Shown: positions 40,799 through 52,670 of the stretch, one piece after another
Layout: each line of letters starts with the position of its first letter
Position numbering within the stretch: the first letter of the stretch is position 1
Assembly (NCBI GenBank): GCA_028583405.1
Contig: JAPTMU010000027.1
Span: 1,178,001-1,242,000, forward strand
Direction of reading: 5' to 3'
Length of the DNA stretch: 64,000 nucleotides
DNA from: Pogonophryne albipinna
Taxonomy: Eukaryota > Chordata > Actinopteri > Perciformes > Artedidraconidae
Notes under the pieces: generated by a model
Databases searched by the model: none
Told to the model about the DNA's origin: nothing
The model's input: the letters and a program-made list of their open reading frames with translations, nothing else
Program-made: the position numbers and the translations under genes

Positions 40799-43653
40799 TT
40801 TAACAGGGTATTTACCAACACTGCTGATGTACAGTACAGCCACAGATGAATAGATTTATATTTCTTTAACACAGTGTGACTTTTCTGCAGCTTTACTTGT
40901 ATTAACATTTTTCAATTTTAAAACTGCAACACTGCACACTTCTTGACACAAGGAAGCCAGCTTTATTGGAGGACAATTGGTTGAATAATGCTGTCAGCTA
41001 GTCAAAAACAATAGTGATTGGATAAGGATGCAAAGATCAATCTTTGGAGTTTTGGAGACTTTTAAACAAGGCAGATTGATACGATTGCCACTGTAAACAG
41101 AGTTTACAAACTCCCATAGGTAATAAGTAGATGAATGCCTGCCTCAATCATACTGCACTAAAGTGATCCTGCCGTGAGCCGCTAAATGTCAGCAGAAATT
41201 CTAAATTAATCAGAAAACAGCTGAGGGTTAAGCTGTCAGAAACAAGGAGAAAAATAAATGTGCTGCTGTGCTCTGTGAGCTGTGAGATCACGTCATGTTC
41301 ACTTCACTTATCATACAGGTCTTCACATGCGGTGGTATTTTTTGTGTCTATAGCTAGTGTTTTGATTGTACAATGGCTATTACTGTAATGTTGATCACTA
41401 TTGTTTACAGTAACCATCAGCGTAAACCCAATCTACCTACTGGTGCAAATAATATCACCTGACCTAATTAAGTGGTAGGTTGGTGGTGAGTCTGACGGCT
41501 CCCATTGGACCAAAATGTATTAATGTTACTGCAATCCAATATCTAAGAAAAACGAATTAATCAGACAAATCACTTAATTGAAATGAAGATATAGTTAAAG
41601 GATGTTTCACATCTAGTACTGGTTCAGCATTAATAAAATGACTGCTACAAACCCAAGCTTCCTTCACATTATAATCGGCTCTGTGCTGACGTTGCCATTG
41701 TGTTTCTATGGAGATAATGGTGCCGCCCGACTGGCGGAAACACTACCCTTAGCGCCAGTACCGCTCAAATTGTTGCATGCGCTCAAAGTTCAATTTATTT
41801 AACTTTTACCTATCTACTGCTGACCTCTCGACGCGCAACCAATCAGAGGACAGCTGTATGAAGGGGAGGTAAACAAGACTTGAGTATCTGTTTTTACTGA
41901 AGGCTCTTCACCCGACCGTGCGGTGAGCAGAAAGCTAATTGCATATCATTTGAAGTCAGCTTAACAGCTGGGAAAGAAGACACACAATTCTTCCAAGTGC
42001 AACAATTCTGAGAGCTGGTCATACTAATCCTGCTAGTTTAAATTATTCATGTGTGGCATCAGCCAATCATTTGTGTTACCCATCTATTTGTTAAAGTGGC
42101 ACTTACGTTAACCAGGGCGTCTACTCAGAAGCCATGGGGCCGCTGAGGTCAGACTGGTGCTACAGTGACTCACTATCGCATTTATAAGAACAAGTCGTAT
42201 CACATTGAAGGATGGTCTGAGGGCTAGTCAGTTAGCATGGTCATTTCTGTATATCTCTGCAAAACAATGCATAGACGTCTTGGACAAAACGCCAACACTG
42301 AAACCTCTTAAATTATGTTAACCCCATTTTGCAATGTTTGAATTAAAATGCCTCCATATCACATTACACCTTAAATGGCAGATTCTTTCCTCCATTTGCA
42401 AATAATCTACTGTAATCTGAAATATTTTCCTTCTCTCTTAGCCGACTCCCCCTATGTTCTCCCACTTCCACTCTCCCCTGTCTCTTTCCCTCCCTCCTCT
42501 CTCCTGCTGTATCTCAGCAGGCACAGTGTGCCATTGAGTTGACTTTAAACCCTGCCTTCTGCCTCTCTTCTGTCAGCTCTCAGCGCTTCAACAGCTCCCC
42601 CCCGCCTCATTACTGTTAGTGAATGACAATGCTGCGCTATTCTCCAGAGAGCTGGAGGAGGAGGAAGAGGAGGGGAGGAAGGTAGACAGGCTGGAATATG
42701 GAGGCTGGTGTCAGGCTTTAGAGTGAAGGAGAGCCACCAACATGTCTCACACTCGACTGGTGCCTCTTCAACCTGTGTGTGTTCATGTGTATCTCGGGGG
42801 CTGAAGGAGATAACATTTTGTCTCATTTTCTCCTGTCTCCTAGTTACTTAAAAACAGTACGTGGGAGAGAGCAGATTCATGTGACAACTTGTTTCATTGT
42901 CACTTCATTAACTTAAGGACATTGAGCAGTAGCCTACAAAGACACACACACACACATAATAATAATAATAATAAATAAATTGGTTGTACATATAATTAAA
43001 GTCAACGTTTCAGTGTTTTCAGTGTAGAGATCCACGATGTGATCCAAAACTATTTTTTTTTGCAAGAATTGCCTTTTGGCGATTAATGTGTTTTGGAAAC
43101 TGCTCAGATACTGTCAATTTTTTCAAGAAAGCAGCTACATGCCCTAGGTCTCTAGATTGTGATTGTAATATTTATTTAGGCTGTGATTAACCTGTGTCAC
43201 AACAGGTCCCTTTTCACCCTGAGTTCAACTTTTAGAAAACCTGTCTCAGTGAAATTAAATGGCTACCATTTGGTCTTACATTACCACACATCAATACATG
43301 TCTCAGCTTTCCAATCATTCCAGGAAGTTAGCATCACAAGGGCTCTCTCAACAAAAGCCAATGAGTTGTTTCACTTGGATTTTGGAATATTGCTGAAAAT
43401 AAGATCTGTGGCAACCACGCATTTATGATACAAGTAAAAAGCTAACAATAGGCTATAAAGGAACTACATCACGGTCACATGACTTCCTATCACCACAGCT
43501 TAGCTAAAAGCAAACTCCTTTTAAAAGTCTAATTTTTCTTAGAAAAAATACACGTTGAAGCTTCAGACATCGACAAGTGGGGCATTTACTGATTGTTGTT
43601 ATTTCATATGACAAACATGCAATCTTCTCAGCTTGTGTTAACCAAACAATGAT
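40799..43653. other. Unassigned sequence, 2.9 kb
   Basis: No coding region or element recognised. A short CA run and an AAT microsatellite lie at 42940-42985. A purine-rich GGAGGAGG tract lies near 42650-42700. This may be unique host sequence. Confidence 0.5.
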
Positions 43654-43985
43654 AGTTACGGCTGTAACTACGGTTCTATGAGTCCCGGATGACCGCCAGA
43701 GGCGGTGCTTTAGCACTGGATATATCCATCACACGCATGCGCAGTTCGAGTACCTAATAACAACAAAGTCACCTGTGACCCACGTGACACCAGCTACATA
43801 GGCCGGCGTAATTAGCGGATCGGTTCCCAGAATCTTCTCGCGAGCACACAAAAATTCTGAGTGACAGGATACTCTGGCGGTCATCCGGGACTCATAGAAC
43901 CGTAGTTACAGCCGTAACTATCGTTCTATTTCGTCCCTACGACCGCCAGAGGCGGTGCTTTAGCACTGGATGACTTATGCCAACC
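43654..43985 (-). repeat. DIRS right terminus and internal complementary region
   Basis: 43654-43697 (outer terminus, TAGTTACGGCTGTAACTACG onward) is the reverse complement of 43876-43920. Directly after that, 43921-43970 repeats the left outer terminus (TTCTATTTCGTCCCTACGAC). The internal region is therefore the complement of both outer ends joined together, the arrangement proposed for making circular DIRS DNA. 43680-43830 is the terminal repeat shared with 37222 and 46503. Confidence 0.88.
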
Positions 43986-44931
43986 ATGTCATGAAGAATC
44001 CAAGCACTTGCTTACCTAGCTGGAAGCAGCGGAGCTCGGCAACAGGACCACGCCCAAAGGATGGGAAGTGGCGACATTGACCCGGTAGAACCTGGAGAAT
44101 GTGACAGACGATGCCCACGACGCAACGACGCAGATGATCTCTAGGGGCACCCCTCTCAGGGCAGCCCAAGACGTTGAGATGCTCCTTGTAGAGTGGCATC
44201 TCACCCCTGATGGCGGGGGGCGGCCACTGGCCCCATAGGCATGTGAGATGGTATCCACAACCCAGTGGGACAGCCGCTACTTGGAGAGAGCACAACCCTT
44301 TCTCGTGCCGCCATGGCAAATGAAGAGCTGCTCTGACTGTCGTATACAGGCCGTAGCATCAATATACGTCCCTAGGGCATGCACAGGGCACAGCAACTCA
44401 GGCGTGCCGTTCTCCTGTGGGACATTAAAGCGCGCCAGATGGATAGGCTGATTGGAGTGGGCTAGTGGAAGCACCTTGGGCAGGAACGCCGCGTTCGGCC
44501 AGAGGGTAACACACGAGCCATCGGAGTTCCACCTCAGGCATGTATCGCTCACGGAGAGGGCATGTAGCTCTCCAACTCGTTACCCTGAGGTTATGGCAAG
44601 CAGAAATGCTGCCTTCAAGGACATCCACTTAAGCCCCACCAGGGCCAGGGGCTCGAAGGGAGGAGATGACAGGGCATCCAGCACTAGGGGCAGGTCCCAA
44701 GCCGGATCCCTCGGGGTGATAGGGGGACGCTGCCGTAAAGCCCCTCTCAGGAAGAGGGACACCAGCCTGTGGGCGCCCCACTGTGGCACCGTCGACTCCC
44801 ACATGTCGGGCAGAGATAGCAGCCATATAGACCTTCAAAGTGGAGTGAGAACGACCACTATCCAGAAGGGACTGCAGAAACTCTAAAATGGTGGCCACAG
44901 AGCAATGCTCCGGATTCTCGGCCTTACCCAA
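43985..44931 (-). pseudogene. DIRS tyrosine recombinase
   Basis: In several frames from 44931 downward: SVATILEFLQSLLDSGRSHS followed by TLKVYMAAISA (core-binding domain), LVSLFLRGALRQRPP, LKAAFLLAITSGKRVGELHA (catalytic arginine), CHSTRS (HxxR motif, near 44195) and TFSRFYRVNV (catalytic tyrosine, near 44085). The arginine, HxxR and tyrosine are all present, but frameshifts break the frame at about 44600-44800 and near 44250. It recombines the circular DNA into the genome in intact elements. Confidence 0.85.
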
Positions 44932-45052
44932 ACACCAGTGGGAGAAGAGCTTCCATTTGCACTCCTACTGTGCTCGAGTGGATGGTGCTCTGGCATTCAG
45001 GATAGTTTCCCTGACAGATGCCGTGAAAACGCTCAACAGTGGGTTTGGCCCC

Positions 45053-46345
45053 TCAGAGGCCAGGCCCAGAGCTGAAAGCGGTGAGGGTCGGGATGCCAGA
45101 TCTGACCCCTGAGCTGTGACAGAAGATCCTTCCTGTCGGGGAGACACCATGGTGGGCTGCAGCAGAGACTGCGCAGCAGTGGGAACCAAACTCTCCCCGG
45201 CCAGCGGGGGGCGACCAGAAGGAGCCTGTGCCCCTGAGTAAGAACCCTGTGTGCAGTGTCAGAGGCAGTGGCGGGGAGGCATACAGGAGACTGTATGGCC
45301 AGTCGTGCACCAGAGCGTCCTGCCCCATTGGGCTGGTCACCTCCGTCCAGGAGAACCAGAGGGGGCATTGCCTCGATTCTTCCGAGGCAAAGAGGTCCGC
45401 CTCGGCCCTGCCAAAAAGGCTCAAAATTGACTCCACCACCTCTGGATGAAGCCTCCACTCCCCCGGTGGAGGTTTGTGCCGAGAGAGGAAATCCGCAACC
45501 TGATTTCGCTCTCCTGGTAAAAAGGCTGCCCGCAGACTGGTCAGGCAGGGAGACGCCCAAGACAAGAGGTTATGTGAAAGCTGGAGCAGCTGAACGGACC
45601 TGGTGCCCCCTTGGTGGTTGATCTGGGCAACGGCGGACATGTTGTCCGAACAAACAAGCACATGCCTGACCGCCAGTTGGGGTAAAAAGTGCTTGAGTGC
45701 AAGCAGCACAGCCCGAAGCTCTAGCACGTTGATATGGTGCGCATCCTCCTGGGCGGAACACTGACCCTGAGTAGTTCTGCCCCGCCACACTGCACCCCAC
45801 CCTGAGAGACATGCATCCACGGTGACAGTCTCCCGGTGGGATGGGATGGCGCACCCATCAGAAGATAGGCCCTGTCCCCCCAGCGTGACAGAGAGTGGAG
45901 GCACCGTTGTGACACCCTGACTTCCCTGTGCCTGTGCCACTTGGCGTCCAAGTGGAGGCTGTTCAGCCATATCTGCATGGAGCGCAAAGACAGCAGGCCT
46001 AAGGCCACAACGGCTGAGGAAACCGTCAGTGTGCCCAGGAGCCGGAGGAACTGGATCTAAGGCACCATCTTGCCCAGCCTGAAGATGGGAAGAAGGTGGG
46101 AAATGTCGTCCACACAACGAGGTGTCAGGTAGGCCCTCATGGCCACCGAATCTAGGACCATCCCCAGGTAAGTGACCTGTTGGGCAGGGTCCAGACAACT
46201 CTTCTCGGTGTTCACTCTCAGGCCCAACCGGGCTACGTGAGACAAGAGGCGCGCAGACCAACCAGTCGTCTAGATACGGCAGGACCTTCACGCCCTGCGC
46301 CAGGGGTGCGAGAGCTGCCGCCACGACCCTGGTGAACACCCTTGG
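45053..46345 (-). pseudogene. DIRS reverse transcriptase C-terminal part and RNase H
   Basis: The frame begins VFTRVVAAALAPLAQGVKVL followed by PYLDDWLV (catalytic motif). The next part is in another frame (LRVNTEKSCLDPAQQVTYLG near 46170), and the RNase H returns in the first frame at about 45820 with TVDACLSGWGAVW, HINVLELRAVLLAL, VCSDNMSAVAQINHQGG and NQVADFLSRH. At least three frame changes are needed. The N-terminal part of the reverse transcriptase is deleted. Confidence 0.85.
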
Positions 46346-46503
46346 AGAGGAACCGATCCGCTAATGACGCCGGCCTATGTAGCCGGTGTCACGTGGGTCA
46401 CAGGTGACTTTGTTGTTATTAGGTACTCGAACTGCGCATGCGTGCGATGGATATATCCAGTGCTAAAGCACCGCCTCTGGCGGTCAGTAGGGACGAAATA
46501 GAA
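46340..46503 (-). repeat. DIRS left inverted terminal repeat
   Basis: Reverse complement of the terminal sequence at 37222-37400 and inverted copy of 43680-43830. It shares CGCATGCGCAGTTCGAGTAC and GTGACCCACGTGACACCGGC-type words. Confidence 0.88.
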
Positions 46504-47999
46504 CTCATTTCAGGCCTCCAACCAAAAAATCATTCAACTGTTGATGTCTAGATGAGGGAAGCGGAAGTGACTCATTCCTGCACTCGTCTATAAGTATAGT
46601 AGTACTTCAGCAAAGACTACGAGTCCATAACAATAAAGGGTACATTTAACGGTAACACATAGATTGCCATTTAAGGGGACATTTTCAGTTACTCATACCA
46701 ACCTATTAATGGGTGAGTTTAAGGGTAACACGCACCTAAAGAGTGTGTTGGTACATTTGATTGTGATGCATTGTTGCCTCACAACAACGGATTCAAACCC
46801 GATGGCTGGTTTTGGCCCTTGTGAGTGAATTTCCTATGGGTATGAATTAGGGCTAGTGTTGTTAGGATTTAGTTGATTATACTACTGTTTTTAGTGCTGC
46901 TTATCTGTTGTGCTCTTAATTGTTTCTCTTATTATTTATTTTTAATAACGAACAAAATGATCTAAAGAATAGATTGTTCCCAGGTGTGAGGAGGGTCCTA
47001 CATCAAGGAAGTTCCCTGTAAAGGGAAAGTTTATAAGACCTGTGTTTTTTTCATCCAATTGCTCATATGAAAAGACTGTTCCATGGTAATATGTGGGCAA
47101 TTTTTTTTTTAACAGCTTTTATAAATCTGCGTCATCTTTAGTTTTGAGTAAAACTGCCCTACACTGAGCTCCATATCTGCAATTCACAAAACAGAAAAGT
47201 GCACACAGACACAATGCAACCTTTCTTTCAGAACTTTAAGATAAGAATAACTACTGCAACACACACACATTTTGTACAGCTTATAAAACACAAAGTTACA
47301 CAAATGCGCAGCTCTGGGCAACTGGACCAGACAGGCCAATAATCACCACCATAATGGAAACCATATTCCCGTCAGGAGCTCCTGAAAGGTTACATGTGAA
47401 AACACACTACATTAAAACACCCGACCGGAGTGGCTCTGTAAATCTTCATGACTGTTACAATGGGCAGTTTCGAGGTGTGGATTAATGGAGCAGTGGGAGA
47501 CAGGATGTCACTGAGGTTGTGCTAAAGCAGCGATGCATTCACTTGACCAGAATTCCTCAGATTGAGGTTTGATGTAAAGTTGAATTGCCAGTTACTGTGT
47601 GAAGATTAGTTGGTGAGGTTTAGTGCAGGACTTCAACAGCATGAAGAAGCTTTGATGAAGTGTCAGTTATTATCTGTCATGATGTGTTGCAGATTTGCAT
47701 TAAGATTATTTGTGATTGTATTATCAACGAGTACCAAACCATTCTGTTTTACAACTCTGACCGGCGTGTGACTGAACAGGAGGCCAGTGTGTACGGCTGC
47801 TTTTTATGGTGTTTTACCAGGATACACTCCCCAGTTTACGAGCTCATATTTGTTGAGTTAAGTGTTGGGGCGAGGATTGGAGTTAATGGACACAGGTAAA
47901 GGTCGATCATTTAGACTAAATTAGAAGTCTTTTTTTTTAAATATTTTATATGGGCCAGAAAAGGCCCCCATCAGAGTGCCTATATTGATAGAAACCGCG
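46504..47999. other. Unassigned sequence with a tRNA-like remnant
   Basis: At 46765-46850 the words GTTGCCTCACAACAACGGAT then TTCAAACCCGATGGCTGG resemble the head of a common fish tRNA-like repeat with a B-box, too short and diverged to call a SINE. Nothing else recognised. Confidence 0.4.
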
Positions 48000-48125
48000 T
48001 TCAAAGGGGTGAGACAGAAGGGAGGACTTTGCCTAATGGTTCCATGAGCCGGAGTCTAAGCCCGCATACTGGGCAGTCCAGATCACATATTGGCCGCCAG
48101 CTCCTACCACTGAGCTATCCAGCAT
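48000..48125 (-). mobile_element. tRNA-like SINE head
   Basis: Read on the minus strand, GGATAGCTCAGTGGTAGGAG near 48120 is a close match to a tRNA A-box region, and GGGCTTAGACTCC near 48055 is a degraded B-box. The body beyond it is short and has no recognised tail. It could be a decayed tRNA gene, but the insertion between boxes and the loss of B-box bases argue for a SINE remnant. Confidence 0.55.
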
Positions 48126-49379
48126 CATATTGGAAGCATCTCATATGGATTTTCCATTTGGAGGGGGGTTAGTGGCCGAGCCATGGTGCTGGCACAGTCA
48201 ATTCATTATCACTTAACACCCTGCAAGGGTTCACCAAGTTGTTGTTTTAACTTCAGCTTTAAAGTGTGAAAACTAGCTATACATATCCATATTCTTGAAC
48301 AATTGATATTAAACTTACAATAAACAATGGATTTGTTTGTTGTATCTTTAAACTCTAGAGTAGTTAATAGATTAAACAATCAGAAACAAAACCAGTTAGA
48401 GTAGGGGTTTTCAAAGTGTGGGAAGGTGACCCTCCCCTCAGAGAACATAATGTGATGTGAATGCCCCTGCATGGGCACTGATTAACTGAACTGAAACAGG
48501 TGTGTTAATCAGCGGAGGGACTCACAGCTGGGAAACTGACAGCTGAGCGAGAAAAGGCAGTGGAGAACTGTGAATGGGGGTTGGAGGACACTACATGTGA
48601 CTCGGCACTCTTTTGGGTGGGAGGGTGTCGTTCGCAGCGGATAGAGCTGCTGGCGACGAAGACAGCCAGACAGGAAAGACGTTCGAGTGTCAGGATCGGG
48701 AGGCCTGTTACCTCCTATAGATAGTCAGGGCCGGGGTTTTAGTGAGTGCGAGCCGCGATCCCTCCTTACGCACGGCGGTGCCCAAGCAACACGGACACCA
48801 GCTGTGACTCAGTTCACGTCGTCCAGCGAAGCCGATCCCAGGGGAGTTGGACGGCGTCCAAAGCGTAGACCCCGGGGGAGGGTCTCGCCTACTGGCGAGT
48901 TACGTATATTCATTTATATTGTTATATGTCTAATTTTAGAAGTATTTTACAGTGTATGGAAGGAGAGCAGCAGGGGAGAGGCTACCACGAATTGGAGCTC
49001 TCGCCCTAAATTGTTGGTTGGGTCATTGCAGTGTGTGTGCGCTGTGTGTGTTCATAATTGCCTAGTTGTGTGCCTCCGGCAGAGGGTGTTTGCGTGCCGT
49101 GTTCTTGGTGTGGTGTGCCGCGTTATACACTAGTAAAACTAGCCCTGCTGAAGTGTATTTAAAGGTGGACTCCACAGTCTAGTGGGGGTTTCTGGTGCCC
49201 CGTGGACTCTTGTTCTCTCCTCTCCTCTTACCAATGAACTATTGTGGTTAAAATAAAGATTGTCCTATATTTTGTACAAAGCTGCCTCTGTATTTATTAG
49301 AAGGTTCTGACAAAGTGGTAGTGTTTCCTGCCACACCTGAGCGAATCCAATATATTACAATAAGAACAGCCGCGCCCCC
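48126..49379 (+). other. Unassigned; possible transcribed unit ending near 49260
   Basis: 48401 begins TAGGGGTTTTCAAAGTGTGG, which resembles a hAT terminus without a partner. An open frame of 148 residues (48687-49133) shows no known motif and has a hydrophobic stretch in its middle. AATAAAG at about 49252 could be a polyadenylation signal. A promoter was not identified. This could be a fragment of an LTR element. Confidence 0.35.
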
Positions 49380-49382
49380 CCT

Positions 49383-49487
49383 CCCAATTATTATTGCTAT
49401 TATTATTATTATTATTATTGTTGTTGTTGATATAATGCCCCCTGCATTATAGCAACAACAACAACAATAATAATAGCAATAATAATA
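49383..49487. repeat. AT-rich palindrome
   Basis: ATTATTATTGCTATTATTAT with GTTGTTGTTG on the left pairs with CAACAACAACAACAATAATA and GCAATAATAAT on the right. The centre TAATGC-CCCCT-GCATTA is itself a hairpin. The whole stretch could extrude a cruciform. Confidence 0.85.
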
Positions 49488-50077
49488 TTCAATTGCATTT
49501 CAAAGAGGTCCAGTAAGAGAAAATGTCATGATGATGGTCCCCCCAGTAGACCCCCCCCCACCGTTTTTTTTCGAGACTATGTCTCAGGGCTTCTTAACAT
49601 TTATGAAACTATTAATGTGTAGCACCAGATTAACGGGAAGAATCTCAGCTAACTGAAGATATGAACCATTTTTTCCAAAACAAAACACAAGGGTAATACC
49701 AAGCCTCTGAATTAGCACTAAGCGGAAAAAAACGAACGCACTTTAGCACAGAACTCAAAATAAAGATACCCTTATTACTTATCGAAACTGCACATACAAT
49801 ATATCCGATTTAAAGCTGAGACTCCACAGATTATATAACTATAGTATCATCACTAAGCGATCCAAACTTGTGACAGGGGAAGCAAACACAGACATCACAA
49901 CACGTACCTTTACGGAGCTTTTACGGGAGATCGTCTCACCATAGCTGTCAATCTGATCAAAAGACGTGTTCAATGGCATTAAAAGGAGAAAAAACGCGGC
50001 TGAATCTGTTAATCCATAGGTTAATAATGTATTTGTGGCTTTGAACAAATTATTTATAATCCATAATAAAAAGGTCA
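49488..50077. other. Unassigned sequence
   Basis: Nothing recognised. Confidence 0.5.
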
Positions 50078-51575
50078 AATTTCACTTGTTTTGCATCAAT
50101 CTTGATACAGGGTACTTATTATATGTTGTACTTTGGATTCCTAAAGCTTTTAGTCGACCTTACCATCATCCAAGGGTAGTTTTCACTATAAGTAAAAAAT
50201 AATTTTTCGACGGACACTATAATTTACAGTTTTTTACTATGTTCAATCTGAATTTTCTTTAAAATATAAAACATCTATATTGATTCTGACTTTTCTACAT
50301 CCAACTCACAGATTTATCATTACTTTGAAAACAAAGATTATTAATTTAACCCTTTTAGAAGGGAAGATATGGGCCCTTTCTCATTTATCTAACTCCCCTC
50401 CTCGACTCCCCTCCTCGACTCCTATCCTCGATACTTAGTCCCGCCCACAGGAGATGTGAGCCGAGGAGCCGAGGAGGGGAACCGAGGAGAGAGGAGGGGA
50501 AGCAGCAGGCGGTTAGAGAAATGAGAACTCCTCTCCTCTGAGCGGTCATTTTAAAGAGACGTCCATTAATGATGACAGGAGGCACAGCAGCCCTCTGTCT
50601 GATGGACAGATGAGTTCATGATGACTTATATATTTACTTTGATTCATTCACAGTGCGGAATAATGAGACAATAACAGGCTACAGATGAACACACACACAC
50701 ACATATATGTATATATTTATATACATATATATACGATTTCAGAATCAAACAGAGCACTCTCATATTAACGTAACACTATCAGAGACTGGATATATCCCCC
50801 CCCCCCTCTCTGGTCGCTACAATGAGGAAAATAAATGACGGACCAAAAGTTTTATTTACAAGTATTAAAAGTAAGCAGAGGACACCAAACCAACTGAGAC
50901 CTGTCTGTCCGCTGCATCTACGCACACACTGTACCAAACACACACACGCACCTACAGCTAACAGCCTAACAGCCGTTGTGTATTTTATTATGTGAAGCAC
51001 TAAATGGTTTTAGAAAAATATGGACTCTTTGTTTGTAGATATCTACTAAACTACAGCAAATAAAGAGAGTAGGCCTGTTCTACTGAGTGATATATATTAT
51101 ACACACTGCTCTGCTTTCTGCACGGACATCACAGCTGTTCTCTCTGGAAACATCACGTCGCGATGAGAGCAGTTAATAAAATAATATCCAGGGGATGCAT
51201 GCAGAGCTGTCATTGGCTGAGATAAGTCCGGCCGTGCGTCACGACTCTTTGAAACATCTCTGTTGCCGGAAATGCATCCACGAAGGAGCCATGGAGGACC
51301 GTGGAGGACCCATCAGTGTATCCTCGGTTATAGCTCCTCCAGAGAGCCTCCTCGATGCTCGATGCTCGGTCCTCGAAGTGCATTTCGAGAAATGAGATGT
51401 CCTTCAACATGGCGCGCTGAAATTCATTTCCGGGTCACTACCGGAGGACCGAGGAGTCGAGGAGTCGAGGAGGGGGATTTGCTGAAATGAGAACGGGCCA
51501 TGGTCATTTGTTCTGGGAATGTCATTTTCGAGCCTGAGACCTGAAAAACAGGCTCAGGGTGGAACAGGTTAAATG
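50078..51575 (+). repeat. Dispersed repeat, copy B (interrupted)
   Basis: Copy of 31975-32355 split by the DNA transposon at 50372-51499. The two halves join exactly at GAAGATATGGTCATTTG. Confidence 0.85.
50372..51499. mobile_element. DNA transposon with 3-bp duplication and empty site in copy A
   Basis: The ends are GGCCCTTTCTCATTT and, in reverse complement, GGCCCGTTCTCATTT, followed by CTCCTCGACTCC-type words repeated at both ends. ATG is duplicated (50369-50371 and 51500-51502). The matching repeat copy at about 32280 lacks the element. No transposase motif was found. A 3-bp duplication suggests the PIF/Harbinger group, but ATG is not its usual TWA site, so ISL2EU-like (AT) is an alternative. 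Confidence 0.85.
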
Positions 51576-52020
51576 CTCTGTTTTCGTTGTCTACCTTTTT
51601 CTTTTTTGAGCACGATATTTGAAATGACTCCGACTGTTTCTCTCCTCTTGTCTCGTCTCTGTGTGTGTGTTTGAATCTATCGTGCTGACTCACTGACTGC
51701 ACCGATTTGATTGGCTGAGTAGCGTCACCTGCTTAAAACATTAAACAATAACTTTTTTAAACCTTTTTATCTTTATGTTTTAAACATCTTTTTTAACATT
51801 TTTAACATTTTCAACATTGTGGATAAATCCTCATATGCTCCCGGCAACACACTGAACGTCAACTTTGCCTCCTTATTACACTCACCCCTACTTTAGTGGG
51901 AACATGAGTCTGCGTCTTTGATGCGCACAGGCGGATGATGCAATGTAGACCGGAATAAACGCAGATCATCCTCTGGCTGCAGCCCTGTTGTCACTTTCCA
52001 ACGCAAGGGGGGGCCCCTCA
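51576..52020. other. Unassigned sequence
   Basis: Nothing recognised. Confidence 0.5.
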
Positions 52021-52662
52021 CCCCTCGATTCCACCGGGTCCGTCTGCGTCGCGTCACGGCTGCGCTGCGGTTTTGGTCCGACCTCCTCCGGCGTCATACC
52101 CTACCGGGCGCGTTTCAGAAGCATTTCAGAAGCGGAGCGTCTTGCCTGCCGGCTCGCAGTTTTTGTTGATTTGGGCATATTTCCTGGACAGGCTACTTCG
52201 TACAGACAAAGTTAATAATACTTGTAATATCCCAGTTATAAACGACATGAATCAAAGATGTGTTGCTGTATTTTAGTGGTAAAAAAATGCATTCATCATC
52301 ATAATTATTCTATATATATAATTTACACAGTGCCTGTAAATCGGAGGAGAACGCTGGCCTTTCTCCTCCTACTTGAAAGACTACGGAGGGATAGGGTCTA
52401 CAAAATTAGTTTATTTTGGGGATGGGCCGGATGCTCTGACCGTTCCACTTCCTGCCCGGCGTCTCTGCAATGCCTCGCGTCGAAAATAGACTTGCATCCT
52501 ATTTTGAGCGGAGCCCAGCGGCGAGACGCTTCTGGGACGCTTCTGAGCCGTAACGCGGCGCGTCTGGTGAAATAGCACCCATTGACTGGAGTGGCCGTGA
52601 TCTTTGCGAACGGCGCGGCGAGGCCGTCACGCGACGCAGACGGACCCGGTGGAATCTAGGGG
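52021..52662. mobile_element. GC-rich MITE with about 40-bp inverted ends
   Basis: The left end CCCCTCGATTCCACCGGGTC and the reverse-complemented right end CCCCTAGATTCCACCGGGTC both continue through CGTCTGCGTCGCGT. Flanks are TCA (left) and TTA (right), so a diverged 3-bp duplication is possible. The interior includes a repeated GCATTTCAGAAGC word near 52120. No coding capacity. Confidence 0.8.
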
Positions 52663-52670
52663 TTAGCGTC

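Larger units (their letters stand above)
43654..46503 (-). mobile_element. DIRS-type retrotransposon, internally deleted
   Basis: The element keeps both inverted termini, the internal complementary region, RNase H and the tyrosine recombinase, all on the minus strand. The leader, gag-like region and first half of reverse transcriptase are deleted: the left terminus (ending GGATCGGTTCCT) joins directly to reverse transcriptase sequence VFTRVVAA near 46345. No target duplication is seen, as expected for a tyrosine-recombinase element. Confidence 0.88.

Noticed and set aside
42545..42826. 93-codon minus-strand frame
   Set aside because: Low-complexity (proline-rich from a purine-rich tract on the plus strand), no motif.
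44016..44931. Phage or integron integrase
   Set aside because: The tyrosine recombinase motifs sit next to DIRS RNase H and inverted termini, so it belongs to the retrotransposon.
48687..49133. Host protein-coding gene
   Set aside because: No recognisable domain, no splice structure and no supporting context; kept only as an unassigned frame.
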